Positions 47,341 to 59,336 of a DNA stretch of 64,000 nucleotides are shown one piece after another. The notes beneath the pieces were generated by a model. The model saw only the letters and a program-made list of their open reading frames with translations, was not told the DNA's origin and ran no database searches. The stretch lies in contig NC_134539.1 of assembly GCF_050624435.1 (NCBI RefSeq), positions 40,270,001 to 40,334,000 of the forward strand, written 5' to 3'. A program made the translations under genes and the position numbers. Source of the stretch: Tenrec ecaudatus (lineage: Eukaryota > Chordata > Mammalia > Afrosoricida > Tenrecidae). The first letter of the stretch is position 1, and each line of letters begins with the position of its first letter.

Positions 47341-47494
47341 AGGACTACTTCAAATAAATTGATTGATTTATCAATCAAACCCAATTTTATTTTATTATAC
47401 TTTTTCTAAAAAGAATTGATTCACAATTACTTATTTGTAACACACTATCATTGTTTTAAAAATTAAGAATTTTTGATATCCTTTTCTGTCTTAA

Positions 47495-48225
47495 AAAAAT
47501 ACACTTTTTATTATGAATGAGCTGAAGGTTGACAGACAGATAACCAGTTTGACTTGCACCAGGGCAGTGGATTAGTTAATGCGTCTCTTCTATCCCAAAT
47601 CTCTGGAACACTCAACAGCATTGTGTTAACGGGTCCAGGGAAGAAGACGGGCTAAGACACTGATAGGATTCACCTGTGAATAATTGTTAACAGGATTTCT
47701 TGTGAATGCCATGCTGCCGGTATAAAATGAGCTCTCTAAGAAGCAGGAGGGGAGGGGGGGTTTCTACTTCCAGGAAGAGCCAGGAATGCAGCATATCCTC
47801 CAGAAAGCAAGACCCCTCCCAAGGCAGTACATCTCCTTGATCCAGAAGACACCTGGGCATCTGAGAAGTGACTGGGGAACAGCAGCAGCAGCAGGCTTCA
47901 GATCTGGGAAGGGACTGAGTGGTGGACCTCCCAGTCCACAGAGCAAGTAAAACTAAGTGGCTTTGAAAGTGAAGCTGGCCTGTGAAGTAGGGTACCTCTG
48001 GGCACTTAATTCAGGGAGCTGAGTTCCCTGAACTTTAGCATATAGCTGAAGGCTTTGAAGTTAGATTTTACAGTGGAGTGGCACATCCTTTGGGGCATTT
48101 ATTATCAGCTATGAAAGAACTTAGTAACATATCCCAATTTAAACTCTACCCTGAGCATTTCTCATCTGCATGGTAACCTATAAAGTTCCTCAATAAATAT
48201 TTTAATCATGAATACTGTCTGATAG
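47495..48225 (+). repeat. Possible LTR or unidentified repeat
   Basis: A T-rich start ('actttttattatgaatgagc') resembles an antisense L1 end of the 4089 type. From about 47640 the block is GC-richer, with 'cggtataaaatgagc' (TATA-like, about 47719) and 'cctcaataaatattttaatc' (AATAAA, about 48190), a U3-R-like layout. No pair, duplication or family was recognised. Confidence 0.35.
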
Positions 48226-48299
48226 TTCTATGAGACCATTATAGTAAATTAATAAGCTCGGCAGTTTAAAATATAATGTTGTGTGTAGTACGACAACAT

Positions 48300-51040
48300 A
48301 CATATGAGGGGATGTCCAATTATCTACAGATGGGCATTGGGTCTCCAATCCTCCCACCCACCCACCCAATTCACATTGGGTATGATTTTATTCTGGGTCT
48401 TATCCCATCAACATCTCATAATTACATAGGCTAGTGTGCTTCTCCCATGTGGGCTTTGTTGCTTTTCAGACAGATGGCCGCTTGTTTATCTTCAAACCTT
48501 TAAAACCCAAGATGCTACATCTTTTGATAGTCGGGCACCATCAGCTTTCTTCTTTACATTGGCTTATACATCCATTTTTGTCTTCAGCAATCATGCAGGA
48601 AGGTGAGTATCACAGAAAGTTGGATGATTAGAACAAACAGTTCTTGTGTTGAGGGAGTACTTGAGTCAAGGTCCAATGTTCATCTGCAACCTTAATTTTT
48701 AACATATAGATATGAATACATAGTTCTATCCCCCTCTCGTTATATGTATGTTTACATATGTACATGCCTGTATTGAGACCTCTATATATGGCCTTTGCCT
48801 CCTGGTACTTACCTCTATTCCTTGTACTTTCCTCTTGTCCCACCATCATGTTCAGCCTTCATTTGGGTTTAGTAATTCCTTGCTGCTACATTGTCCTTGA
48901 TTAAACCCCACTAGGCATCCTATGCCCTTCTCTCTGTTGATTTTAGATCACTTGTTGCTCCCTTGTCCCTGGATTAGTCCCCCCCACCCTTCCTTTCTCC
49001 AACCTCCCCTTTGGAACCATTGGTCCCATTCTTTTCGTCTCTGAATTATTTATCCCACCTATCCTATCTAGATAGCAGATACATTCATAAGCACAAAAAC
49101 CAGGCAAAGCCAAACAAAACAACAAAGGAAGTCAAGACCAACAAAACAATACTAACAATAGACCAACAAAACAATAACAACAACAACAAAAAGAAAGCCA
49201 CTGACAAAAATGGAAAAACCTATACATAGTTCCAGGTCTGTTTGTTAGCCTTTACCAGTGTTTTCCAGTTGAGTCTGATGAGGTGCCACACTCTGTCTGC
49301 AAATTCTATTTTTTGTATTCCCCGGGGATTTCATCACTTTACTCCCCTTGCTGCTCTGTTTCATGCCCTTTGTGTTTCGCCCAGCATGATGGGGTCAGAT
49401 TGTGCACATTTCCCACACTGTGTCTCCAGTGTTGTCCCCTCAGTGCTATGGTGTAGTGAGGGACTTTGTGTCTCCTGGTGAGCCTGGTCCTATGATCCTC
49501 TCTGTGTGTTGTGTGCTCTGAGCAGGAATATCATCCTCAGGGCTTGGTGGACCAGGATGTCCTCCCCTCCCTCTCCATCCTTTTTCATTTCTCCTGTGTG
49601 CTCTAATCAGACGTGTCCCTCTCCCCAAGCTGTAGCCCCAGTGCTGTCCTCTGAAGTACATTCTTCTGGGGAAGGGTGTCCACATAGTTGGGATTGGGCT
49701 GACCCACAGACCTCTCTAATGGTTCCCTGGTACAAGCCGGTATGTTGTATTCATGTCTTGGCACATCAGGTTGGATCCTGGTCTCTCTCTCCCTCTCCTG
49801 TGGAGATATTAACATTACCCTCCCCTTGGGTGGGTTAGTGCCCTGCTCCTAGTAGTTTCAAAAAATATTTCTCCTTTTGAGATTCACTAATTTCCCTCAG
49901 CATAAGAACCTACAGATTTATCTGTGCCATAAGGTACTTTATAGATTAATCATTCTCTAATGTCACTCAGTGTTCCATTGCGTGGGTAGATGTAAGTATA
50001 TCTTTTCCTCCGTCGATAGTGGGGTATTTGGGTTGTCTCTATCTTCCTGCTATTGTGAATAATGCCACAGTAAGCGTGGGAATGGATATGTGTCTTCGTC
50101 TCTTCAGGATCCTAATGCGTCAGCCTGAGCATGAAGCTGCACGGGACCATTTACAGCTTCTCCTTCTCACGCTCTCTCCACTCCCCACCTTCCAGAGTGC
50201 GCCCGATGAACCTCCAGTGCTTGTAGGAGTTTACATCACCCTACCACATTCAAACCTGCCTATCCAGAAGACACAGGGTGCCCCCACCACCCCCGCCAAA
50301 CCTAATTATCAACCACGGCCCCCAAAGGCATATTAGTGTGTGGTATTCTTTAATTCTCCTTCGTCTTATTTCACTCTTGCGTTTTCTTGCCCTTGCTCTT
50401 GCTGCCCTGACTGCTCTGGCTTTCCGTGACTCTTTACCCTCTACTCTGATCCCCTCCACTCTGCTTCTTTGCTCCCCTTCTAGCCTGGAAGAAATCTGCA
50501 GGTCGCGTTTTCCAAACAAAGCCTGCTAATTGCTACTTGCTTTCCATTCCAGTCTATAATTTCTGCCAGAAAGAAGGGGAATTACTGGGCCATATGGAAA
50601 CTCTATCCCAATTTTGTGAAGGAAGTACCATACTGCTCTTCCAGTGATTGTACTGCGTCCCAGTTTGCCTGCAGGGAGTGAGGATTCCAGCCTCTTTGGG
50701 CCATTGGTTTGGTTTGCACCTCTTGAAGGATTCGTGATGGAAGCATTTCTTCATGTTTGTTGGCAACCTCCATGCATTCTTTGGTGAAATACTGGTTCAT
50801 TTCCTCTGCCCTTTTTAAAGTTTGGTTATATATATTTTTTGGGTTGAGGTGTTGAAGTTTTCTAGAGATTTTTGAGACTGCTCCCTTGTCTTAAATGTCG
50901 TTTATTGCCATTTTTTCTGTCACTGGTTTCTTTGTCTACTCTTTTGATGAAGTCTTTCAATGCCCATAGTGTTCTATCTTTAAGGGGTTCCGGTCATCTA
51001 TTTTTCCTTCTGTTTTGTATATTGTTTGTTATGGTTGAGA
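48300..51040 (-). pseudogene. Long L1, 3' UTR into ORF2 C-terminus, antisense
   Basis: On the minus strand this runs from ORF2 into the 3' UTR. The coding end is visible at about 50,690-50,830 as 'MNQYFTKECMEVANKHEEM' followed by 'LPSRILQEVQTKP', the L1 ORF2 C-terminal block. The long UTR follows, with 'ctcctgtggagatattaaca', 'cccttgggtgggttagtg' and an A/C-rich stretch (49080-49210). The block at 48300-48610 is the same as in the copies at 1-757 and 1887-2745. The extreme 3' end with poly(A) is missing at the left. No frame is open across it. Confidence 0.88.
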
Positions 51041-51117
51041 TAGTGCTTAAGCCATGTATTAAAGCTCTTAAATTTGACTCTTGACAACAATGTAGTTTAC
51101 TATACAAGGAATGAAAA

Positions 51118-51760
51118 TGCTTAACTGTCAGCTTGTTGTGCTGTTGGGACTTATATGCCTCTATGATGGTATATGCTGTGTCCCCAGTACTTTAAGTACC
51201 AGCATGGTCATCCAAGGCTAAGAGGTTTCATTAGAGTTGAACAGGCAGAAAATAAAAGGATGGACTGCCCAATTCTGAGGGTTGATCTACCGAAAATCTA
51301 GCAGCAGAACATTGTCAGATGTAGTGGCAGAAGATGAGCTCCTCAGGTTGAAGACCATCTAAACCAAACTGTGGAGGGGCTGCCTCCTCAAAGCAGAATC
51401 AATCATGACTATAGAGATGGAACAAAACACTTGGGACCTTCATTGGCTGATGAGGCTTGGCTCAGAAGAAGAAGAAACAGCTGCGGATAACCTTGATTAT
51501 TCTGAAGGTGGAATGTGCAAAGTATGAGTCTAGGAACATGGAAAGAGGTCAAAAGGAAATGGAGATATCCAGGCCACTATCCTTGGCATTGGTGAAGAGA
51601 AATGGATGAGGATAGGCCACTTTGAATCAGAAAATCATGGTCCACTCTACCAGGAATGTTCAAAGTTGCGAGAAGACTGTGTAGGTTGAGTAACTAGACA
51701 GACAGAGTGCATACTGTGGTGAATGTTTTGATTACTTCATCCAATGTCAATGCTATCTGC
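51118..51760 (+). pseudogene. RTE LINE 5' part (endonuclease start), sense
   Basis: The 5' region and the beginning of the endonuclease domain of an RTE element. 'tggaatgtgcaaagtatgag' encodes the conserved start region, and reading across frames gives 'TILGIGEEKW' and 'IGHFESENHGP', matching the RTE endonuclease motif of general form (I)LGISELKWTG.GHF.S(D)N. Frameshifts and stops are present. Truncated at about 51,760. Confidence 0.82.
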
Positions 51761-53380
51761 CTGGTGCTGATGACTTTATTGCAAAGATTTGGAAAATAAG
51801 CACTTTATCTTCCAGACATTCTTACTCATAAAATCCTGACTATGGTTTACAGTGTCTTGTCTTGTATTTTTAATAGTTAAAAGAGAAGCATTCAATGTCT
51901 TAGTGAAATTGAGGGGAGGAAGCCTGCATAGTCTTGTCCAATGTAGAAATAGCTTCCTGAAGCAGATTAATTTTCTGATTATCTAAGGAAGGTAGCATTG
52001 TGTGGAACCATATATGGAGACACATAAAACATCCATTTTAGAATCCCATTCACCAGATTTTAAATAATTCTAGCTTTTGTGTTAAAGGTTTGGTTTTATA
52101 TGTCAGAACAGAGTTTGTTCTTTAGAATTGAGCACTGACTGATCAACACAGTTATTTTAGCTAAATGTGTCTGGTGTATATGGAGTCAGTGAATTTTGTA
52201 GGTTGTAAAATTGTGAAATAAATTGAAAATTTAATTAATGTATTGAGTATGTTGAACACAGAGTTTGTGTATTCAACATACTGAAACAAAGTATATTCAA
52301 CATTTTCAATAATATATTTTGTTACTAAAATGTCTAAAACAAATATTATGTTTATTAATTATTGGCTTAGGGAACACAGGTGTTTTTTATTATCATCTTT
52401 GTTTTGTTTTTCCCCTGCTTTCTAAAACTTTGAAGCAATAAAAAAGCTATATACCACCATGAAACTTATACATGGGAAAAACAAACCAAAATTTTCCCTG
52501 TGAAATTCTATGTAAACTAAAATGTCCATAAATCCACTTTGTTTTCATGATGACTGTAGACTATTCCCACATGGTTGTGTGCAAATACAGTCCAACTTTG
52601 GTTCTAAAAAGAAAGGTGAGCTACCTTACTACTGTAATTTTTTAAGTGTTTATTGATTAAATCATCTTTTTCTTATGCTTTAAACTAAAATTTTATTTTA
52701 CTGAAATTTTTCAAGTGGTCAGGCCCACTGACACCAGAAAGACTGATTCTTTCTGACATAATAAAAATTAAATAATTGTTTTCAAAACAAACACACATAT
52801 GAGTCAGATTTGACTGGATGGCAATGTGTTTAGGAGTTTGGGAGCTTATCAAGATTAATGACCTTACCCTATTTTCAAACTCCAGGGATCTTGTAAACAA
52901 TATTTACTGATCTTGTAACTCTTTAGCAAAGAAACATACATTTCAAGCAATCAGAAAATTTGCTCCAAAATTCCAGATACACACATTTCAAGACTCCTTG
53001 CAAGTCAAAGCACTCTTCCTGTGTGAACAGTATATTGTCCAATTACTTACTGTCAAGTAATTTGCATAGAAATATGTTAATTGTGCCACAGATTCCATTG
53101 TTTATTTTTTTATATTGCCAAACTCTTTGATGAAAATATGTATTAGATAAAATAAATTAAAAAAGAAAAAAGTATGCATTAGATGCCATGTGTTTATTTG
53201 TGTATGTTTTAAAAATTCAGCTACTAGAGGTAATAATAGTATAAGAAGCATTTATCCTAATTCCTTTAAAACACTATCAAACAGTTAAGAAGGAAAGCAA
53301 ATAAACCACCAAGGGCACTACGTACACATCAGTATGCGTGAGTCTGTAACTCACACATATCCAGGTGAATCTGACTCGTC
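51761..53380. other. Unassigned AT-rich DNA
   Basis: No recognisable gene or repeat in about 1.6 kb. Confidence 0.3.
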
Positions 53381-53384
53381 TTTA

Positions 53385-53725
53385 CTTTGTGAGATGTATG
53401 TAGATGTGTGCCCTGAAAACAAAATGCTCCAATCATAACTCCTATTTCTAATTCTTATGGAAGAGGAGCACAGGCGTAGAAACAGAGTCATGGACACAGA
53501 GAGAAGAGTGCACGTGTTATCTACGCTGCAAAAATGCTGAGACACAGCTTAAAGATACAAGTCTGTGGTGGTGGTAGTAGAACAGGTATCCTTCCCATAG
53601 TGCCTTCAGAGACAGCATAACCCACCTGAATTTGAACTTCCAGCCTCCAGAAATGTGAGACAATAGGTTTCTGGTCCTTAAATTCAACCACAAAGTCTCT
53701 GATCCCTAAAATCAACCACTTTGTG
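53385..53725 (+). mobile_element. MLT1-like (ERVL-MaLR) LTR
   Basis: 'gaacttccagcctccagaaa' and 'tgtgagacaataggtttctg', followed by 'aaccacaaag', is the characteristic 3' part of MLT1 LTRs ('CAGCCTCCAGAACTGTGAGA...AATTTCTGTTGTTTAAGCCAC'). 'ggacacagagagaagagtg' fits the middle. Old and diverged. Confidence 0.7.
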
Positions 53726-53879
53726 GTTGGAGAGAAGTGAAATTATTTATTTTGTCTCTTCTATAAATAGTCTTTTTAATATCCACAAAATGACTGGATG
53801 AGTTTATTCAAATAAGGTTAGGACTCTAACTCAGGAATTGATCAATTTGGCAACATGCTAGATATTAGAGTGTGCCATC

Positions 53880-54560
53880 TCAGAAACAGAGTGAAGGAAT
53901 CCAGAATTATCAAGAAAAAAGAGCCTCTAGCTGAACATTTAGAAGATCCCTTCCTGAAGTGGTACAGGCCGAAAAGACATCAGAACACTATCCTTAACAT
54001 TGTGGAGAAGGGGAACAGCGCAGTGAAGTCCCGGGGAATATCAAAAACAGACTCTGGGGCCAGGGCGTGGCACCCCATCAGACTCAACCAGAAAACACTC
54101 CTAAAAGCCAACAAACAGTCCTTCAACAGACTACAGGCTTTTCTTTGTTATTGTTGTTTTGTCATTGGATTTTTGTTGTTGTTTTGTTTTCTTTTATTGC
54201 TTTGCTTTGCTCTGCCTTGTTCTTGTGCATGTTATTATCTCCGAAGATCTGTCTAAATAAGTTAGGCTAGATGAATAATCTGGAGGAGAAAGCAATGGGA
54301 CCTACGGAGCCAAGAAGACATGGGAGAGGGGTAGGTGGGGAGAAAGGAAGTGGGTGTTAACAAATCCAGGGATAAGGGAACAACAATTGATCCAAATCAG
54401 TGGTGAGGAGCATGTAGGAGGCCTGGTAGGGCATGATCAAGGGTAATGTAACTGGGAGGAATTACTGAAACCCAAATGAACGCTGAACATGATAAAGGGA
54501 CAAGAGGAAAGTAAAAGGAAATAGAGGAAAGAACTAGGAGGCAAAGGGCATTCATAAAAG
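53880..54560 (+). mobile_element. L1 3' UTR, sense
   Basis: Sense copy of the UTR seen antisense at 48,620-49,300: 'tggcaccccatcagactcaa', a T-rich tract with TTG repeats, 'ttagatgaataatctggagg'-like text, 'gcctggtagggcatgatcaa' and 'attactgaaacccaaatga'. Truncated at both ends. The 133-codon frame at 53855-54256 lies in this non-coding UTR and is not a gene. Confidence 0.85.
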
Positions 54561-54648
54561 AGAAAAAAAACCATTGTGGAACACCTTAACTTTACCTCCC
54601 AAATGAAGTATTTTTTCTAAGTTCTGTATTGTCATTGCTATGAATATC

Positions 54649-54838
54649 TGAGCCCTGGTGTTGTAGTGGTTACACAATGACCTGTGATCTTCATGGTCAG
54701 CAGTTCAAAAGCATCAGTAGCATCAAAAGAGAAAGATTTGGTTTTCTGGTCAGTAAACGGTAACAGTATCAGAAACCCACAGGGTGTTGACCTGAGCCAG
54801 CAAGGACTCCATGGCTGTGAAGGATGGTCAGTAGTGGA
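54649..54838 (+). repeat. AfroSINE, near full length
   Basis: Starts 'GAGCCCTGGTGTTGTAGTGG', with B-box region 'ggtcagcagttcaaaag', body 'atcagaaacccacagggtg' and tail at about 54838. The head is the best preserved in the window. Confidence 0.88.
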
Positions 54839-54839
54839 A

Positions 54840-55500
54840 TAGGGTAAAGATAAATGTGTGTGTGACCTCTGCCCTATAGGAATTAGCCTTCTAGAAATGT
54901 GGAGTTGGGGGTCTCCTTTTTCTTTGAGTAGGCTGTGCAGGTCCCACAAGGCTCCCAAGTTATTTCCTCAGTGGTATTTTTTTACAGCAGTCCTCAGACA
55001 TGAAGGCACTTTGCTTAGTTGAGAACAGAAAGAGGAGAGCTGAGCTATAAAAAATGATGACGTTTTCAAATGTTTCTTCTTTTGAAATGTACTTTTTTAA
55101 AGGGAATTCTTACTTTAAGGTCAGAGATAAATAAAACTTTGATAAAAAATATACCAAACTGGGGGCATTTTAAACCTAACTCACATTCTCTTGTAGAAAA
55201 ATACAAAAGTTGAAAGATTGTTTGATTATTGGGTCAAATTATAAATCAGAAGCTGCCTTTCTTGGATGTCTGTGAGAATGATCAAGAATCTAGCACATTA
55301 TACAAAAACTGTCTTTATCTTTGAATGATGCTTCTGAAAATAGAGCTTATTTTCTAAAACTCTGGGTTTTGGTAGAGCATGCAATGCAGCTATTAACATT
55401 AAAACATTTTAATGATATGAAATATAGATGATTTACTATTATAATTAGTTTAAGTTTGCAATTCAGTAGTGTTAATTTCAATTAAAATGTTGAGTGACCA
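54840..55500. other. Unassigned stretch
   Basis: Nothing recognised. Confidence 0.3.
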
Positions 55501-55504
55501 ATCA

Positions 55505-56170
55505 CCACTATCTATTTCCAAATTGTTTCATCAACTCAAAGAGAAACCCTGGAGCCATTAAGAATGCAATTCCCATAACACAATGCAAAAGTCCCTGAAA
55601 ACCTGTCATTATGCACTTTATGCATTTGTTTATTGTTGATATTTCATATAATTCTTCAGTGGGATTATACTACATATAACTTTTGTACCTGACAATTCCA
55701 GATAGCATAATGTCTTCACATTGTAGAATGCATCTGAATTTTAGTCCGTTTTCCCAACTCATAGCCCTTGAGTGATTTTAACTTTGGGTGACCTTACAAG
55801 ATAGGGTACAATTACTCTTGTGGGTTCCTAAGTCTGTAACTTCATGGGAGTTGAAAGTCTCACCTTCCTTCTGTGAAATGGATGGTGGTTTTGAACTGTC
55901 GACCTTGAGGTTAACTGCCTAATCCATAACAGACTATACCATCAGGGCTCCTCCAAACTCTTTAAAGGTTTACTAATATAAATCTAAATCTACCACATAT
56001 TATTTGTTCATTCATCTCTCTGTTAAAGGATCCGGTGTTGTTTTCACCTTTTGACTATTGTGAATAAGGCTGCTTTGATCATTGTTGTATAAGTGTCTGA
56101 GTCTTTGTTTTAAGTTGTTGGGATATGCAACTTCTGAAGATATATTTACACTTTCATTTGTTAAAATTAC
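55505..56170 (-). mobile_element. Old L1 3' region, antisense, split by a SINE
   Basis: The left piece (55505-55745) shows 'cactatctatttccaaattg', 'gatatttcatataattcttc' and 'cagatagcataatgtcttca'. The right piece (55955-56170) continues the same antisense L1 text: 'tgttcattcatctctctgtt', 'caccttttgactattgtgaa', 'taaggctgctttgatcattg'. The SINE at 55750-55952 separates them. Confidence 0.85.
55750..55952 (-). repeat. AfroSINE, full length, antisense, nested in L1
   Basis: Runs from the tail complement ('actcatagcccttgagtg') to the head complement ('accatcagggctcc'). Complete at about 200 bp. It inserted into the old L1, so it is the younger of the two. Confidence 0.9.
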
Positions 56171-56174
56171 ATAA

Positions 56175-56905
56175 ACTCGGGCATACGAGCTACATTTTGA
56201 TTATTCAATAGTCATCCTGGCCAGTGACTCCTTCTATACCGAACATTTCCATCATTGCAGATTACTCTGCTTTCAGCACAGCTATAGAAAGTTAGACAAA
56301 TCCCAATGCTGTGCCTAATGAGTGCCTATTTATTAAGAACACTGAAGAGGAAACCAATGTCATATGGCAAAAATGGAAAGTATGCAAATTTTTTGCTGAC
56401 TAGATTAGTATGAAAACTGAAAATAATGTAAATGGAATGATTGAATCCAGTAAGAGTTCAATAAAACATTTTAAAATATCAATATCCACTCACTTATATT
56501 AAATATGATATGTATCTGTCTGTAGAGTATGACTACAAATTTCTGTATTAAAAGAATTCATTCTGATTTTGTTTATAAAGATCATTGATATCGGAATTGG
56601 TGGTATGAGGATTCTTGTAGAGGAACAAGAGAAATATGAGTGTTGTTTGTCATGTTTAGTAAGTTTTAATGCAACATTAATGCATTCAACTAGAAAAGAG
56701 CCAACTGTGCAGGCTCCACTGTTTCCTAGTCGATGAACTAACTCTCAGAGCGCCCGACCAAGTCTGACGCACTTATAACCAGGGCTTGCTTGGCATGCAG
56801 ACCAAATGAGAATTAGCTGGGAAGTTTTACTGGAAGAGAGGTGGGTGGAAAGAAGCTAGGACCTGCTGATTTGCAAAGAAACCAAAGTTTGCACTGTGTC
56901 ACCAA
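56175..56905. other. Unassigned AT-rich DNA
   Basis: Nothing recognised. Confidence 0.3.
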
Positions 56906-56915
56906 ATCTCTAGAG

Positions 56916-57146
56916 CAGGCATCTTCAAACTATGGCCCGCGGGCCACATGCGGCCCTCTGAGGACATTTATCCGGCTCTCCAGGTGTTTTTGCCCCATTT
57001 GTTTTTTACTTCAAAATAAGATATGTGCAGTGTGCATAGAAATTTGTTCATAGTTTTATTTTTTTTAAAAAAACTATAGTCCGGCCCTCCAACGGGTCTT
57101 AAGGACAGTGAACTGGCCCCCTGTATTAAAAGTTTGAGGAGCCCCG
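56916..57146. mobile_element. Non-autonomous hAT DNA transposon, complete
   Basis: 231 bp with terminal inverted repeats: it starts 'CAGGCATCTTCAAACTATGG' and ends '...AAAAGTTTGAGGAGCCCCG', near-complementary. The inner text also pairs: 'ggcccgcgggcc' near the left, and the ends carry related 'ggcc' blocks. An 8-bp target duplication typical of hAT is present: CTCTAGAG (56908-56915) and CTCTACAG (57147-57154), 7 of 8 identical. It has no coding capacity and would have been moved by an autonomous hAT transposase. Confidence 0.9.
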
Positions 57147-57304
57147 CTCTACAGAATGGTGCCTCCTAGGAGTACTTGACCTCAGTGATAAATGAAAGTG
57201 AAAATATCTCTTGTTGTTTTGACCTTATCTTGTAATGGGGAATCCTTGTCAGTGCCTACGAGGCAGTCTGTTTTGTAGTGTTTGATTTGGTGCTCATGAT
57301 TTCA

Positions 57305-57432
57305 AGCTCTTTAAAAAAGGAGGCATTCCCATCTCACAAAGTGTGGAAATCAGCTTTGGAAACCAGTGGGGATAGTTCCACTCTGCCCCATCCAATCGCT
57401 TTGAGTTGGAATCAAGTCAATGGCCATGAGCT
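57305..57432 (+). repeat. AfroSINE, 3' part
   Basis: 'attcccatctcacaaagtg', 'ggaaaccagtggggatagtt' and 'gagttggaatcaagtcaatg' form the body and tail of a sense SINE. Confidence 0.75.
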
Positions 57433-57434
57433 TC

Positions 57435-58209
57435 CTGATTGTTTTGCTTTGGGAGTCTTCTCTCAAGGCACACACATACCAACTAAAAAAGGCATGGCTT
57501 ATGAGTAGAAGTTGGAAAAAAGTAAAGTTATAAAACATTTTTATTCTTACAAGAGTTTAGATTAAGAAAAATAAACTTCATAAATCAGTTCAGCACATTT
57601 TATATTTTGTACCTTGAAAAGAAGTCTGAAATCATGACAGTGGTAGAGAGGATGACAGAAACTTTCAGTTAACAGTTTAAATATGTTAATATAAAAGTAA
57701 TCATTTCAAGCATGTTCCTTTTACTTGACCTTTCTTATTTTTATTATGAAATTTTAAATTGAAGATTAATCACAAGGGCAATCATTTGATTACCACCATT
57801 ACAATGGTGAAGGTCTTAAAGGGGAAGTTTAAATTTTGGAAGGTAGTCTACTAACAATTCATTTACAATAAAAGGAGTGATAAATATTTCAATATTGAAT
57901 ATTAACCTTGAGAGGAAATGGCCTGCCATTCTAAATGCTTGACTTCCTTCTTTGTCTCCTTCAAGCTGATAAACAAATATATTCAGAATGTTCAGCTTCA
58001 TTCAAATTTTACTCTAAATGCAAATTATTGAAGTAGAAACGGAAGTTATTGTGCTTTGTCTGTGCCACACATACTCCCAGGTGTCGTCATAAAAGTTTAA
58101 AATTCATGTGCCACAGCAGCGAAGGCTAGACAAAGAAAATTGCCATATTAAATGATATGAATCATGAAAAATTTATTTTAAATTTTGTAAGACTTCTTAA
58201 AAGAACTAT
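57435..58209. other. Unassigned AT-rich DNA
   Basis: Nothing recognised. Confidence 0.3.
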
Positions 58210-58214
58210 GCCAT

Positions 58215-58802
58215 TGTGTCAGTCTGGGTTGACTAGAGAAACAAATCCAGAGAGACAGTCGTATGTGTATAGGAAAGAGTTTTATATATAAGAACAATTG
58301 ATTATTGAAAAAAAATGTTCCAGTCCAGATCAAGCCTATAAGTCTGACATTAGCCCATAGGTCTGATACCAATCTATAAAGTCCTCTTCAGACTCATGAA
58401 ACACATGCAATGACACCAACTACAGGACGATCAAAGGGCAGTGGGTAGAAAGTCTTGTGGATCCAGTGGCAGGAGAACATCTCAGGGCCGGCAAGGGTCT
58501 TCACGTGGCTTCTCCAGTTCCCAGGGCACACAATCTATCAGTACAGTGCTATGTGTCTTGTCAGTAGAGCATCTTCAAGGAAGTGAGTCTTGTCAGTAGA
58601 GAGTCTCCATGAGAATGAAGAGAGAGAGAGAAGTGTCTCCCGCCTCCAAGGAGGAAATACCAGATTTCACAGAAATCTCAGGAAAAGGCCATGCCCACAC
58701 AGAGACCTTATTGGGTATGTCCCTATTGACAGACTGGACTCCACCTCTTTACTCTTAATCCTCTCAAGTCCCAAATTGACACCAGATGATGTAACTACCA
58801 CA
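58215..58802 (+). mobile_element. ERVL-type solo LTR with 5-bp duplication
   Basis: Starts 'TGTGTCAGTCTGGGTTGAC' and ends '...GTAACTACCACA'. The flanks gccat (58210-58214) and gtcat (58803-58807) match at 4 of 5. At 588 bp it is the longest copy, with 'gagagagagagaag' near 58620 and a 3' end closest to 32163-32736. Confidence 0.88.
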
Positions 58803-59107
58803 GTCATAATAGTTAATTAGCCAATAAATATAGATCACAGAAATATTTTAAATACTTCTAGATGACCCAAGAAACATTCTTAACAAAATTAGGTTGTTTT
58901 TTCATAATTGGAGAAATAAATTGCAAAAAACAAATTCCTTCTCATTGATTTTAAAACTGGCTGAAACTCTTAGGTGATTTATAATAGTAGACAAATGATG
59001 GCTACTCATAATATATTGCCTAGAAAAGGGAAATATTACTTTCTATAGCATTTCCTTTTCAAGGAGCACAGCAAGACCTTATTCTCCTCCTTTAATGTAC
59101 TATAGTG

Positions 59108-59245
59108 ACTCAACCCACTGCCATTCAATCCATTGAAACTCATGGAGACCCTATAGAACAGAGAAGAACAGTCCTTGTGGGTTTCTGAGATGTAAATCAT
59201 TACGGAAATAGAAAGTTTCATCTTTCTCACCTGGAGTGTAGGCAA
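59108..59245 (-). repeat. AfroSINE, antisense, partial
   Basis: 'cccactgccattcaatccat', 'ggagaccctatagaacagag' and 'gtgggtttctgagatg' are the complement of tail and body. The head is missing. Confidence 0.8.
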
Positions 59246-59264
59246 TGCCATTTCAAGAAACATT

Positions 59265-59336
59265 CTTTCATTGTTGCTACATCGCACTATGACTGGCTCT
59301 TCACCTCCCTGAGACCCTTCTGTAAGGGGATGTCCA
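59265..59336 (-). mobile_element. L1 3' UTR, inverted 5' segment
   Basis: 'attgttgctacatcgcac', then 'ccctgagacccttctgtaag' and 'gggatgtcc' is antisense L1 UTR (compare 270-335). It abuts sense UTR at 59337. Confidence 0.8.

Noticed and set aside
49506..50529. Several open frames of 83-110 codons
   Set aside because: They lie in antisense L1 3' UTR and show no protein motif.
53855..54256. 133-codon frame as a possible gene
   Set aside because: The DNA is sense L1 3' UTR, shared with the antisense copy at 48.6-49.3 kb. The frame ends in a TTG/TTTG-rich tract.
54649..54740. tRNA-like head with A and B box
   Set aside because: It is the 5' part of a SINE; it cannot fold as a tRNA and continues into SINE body and tail.
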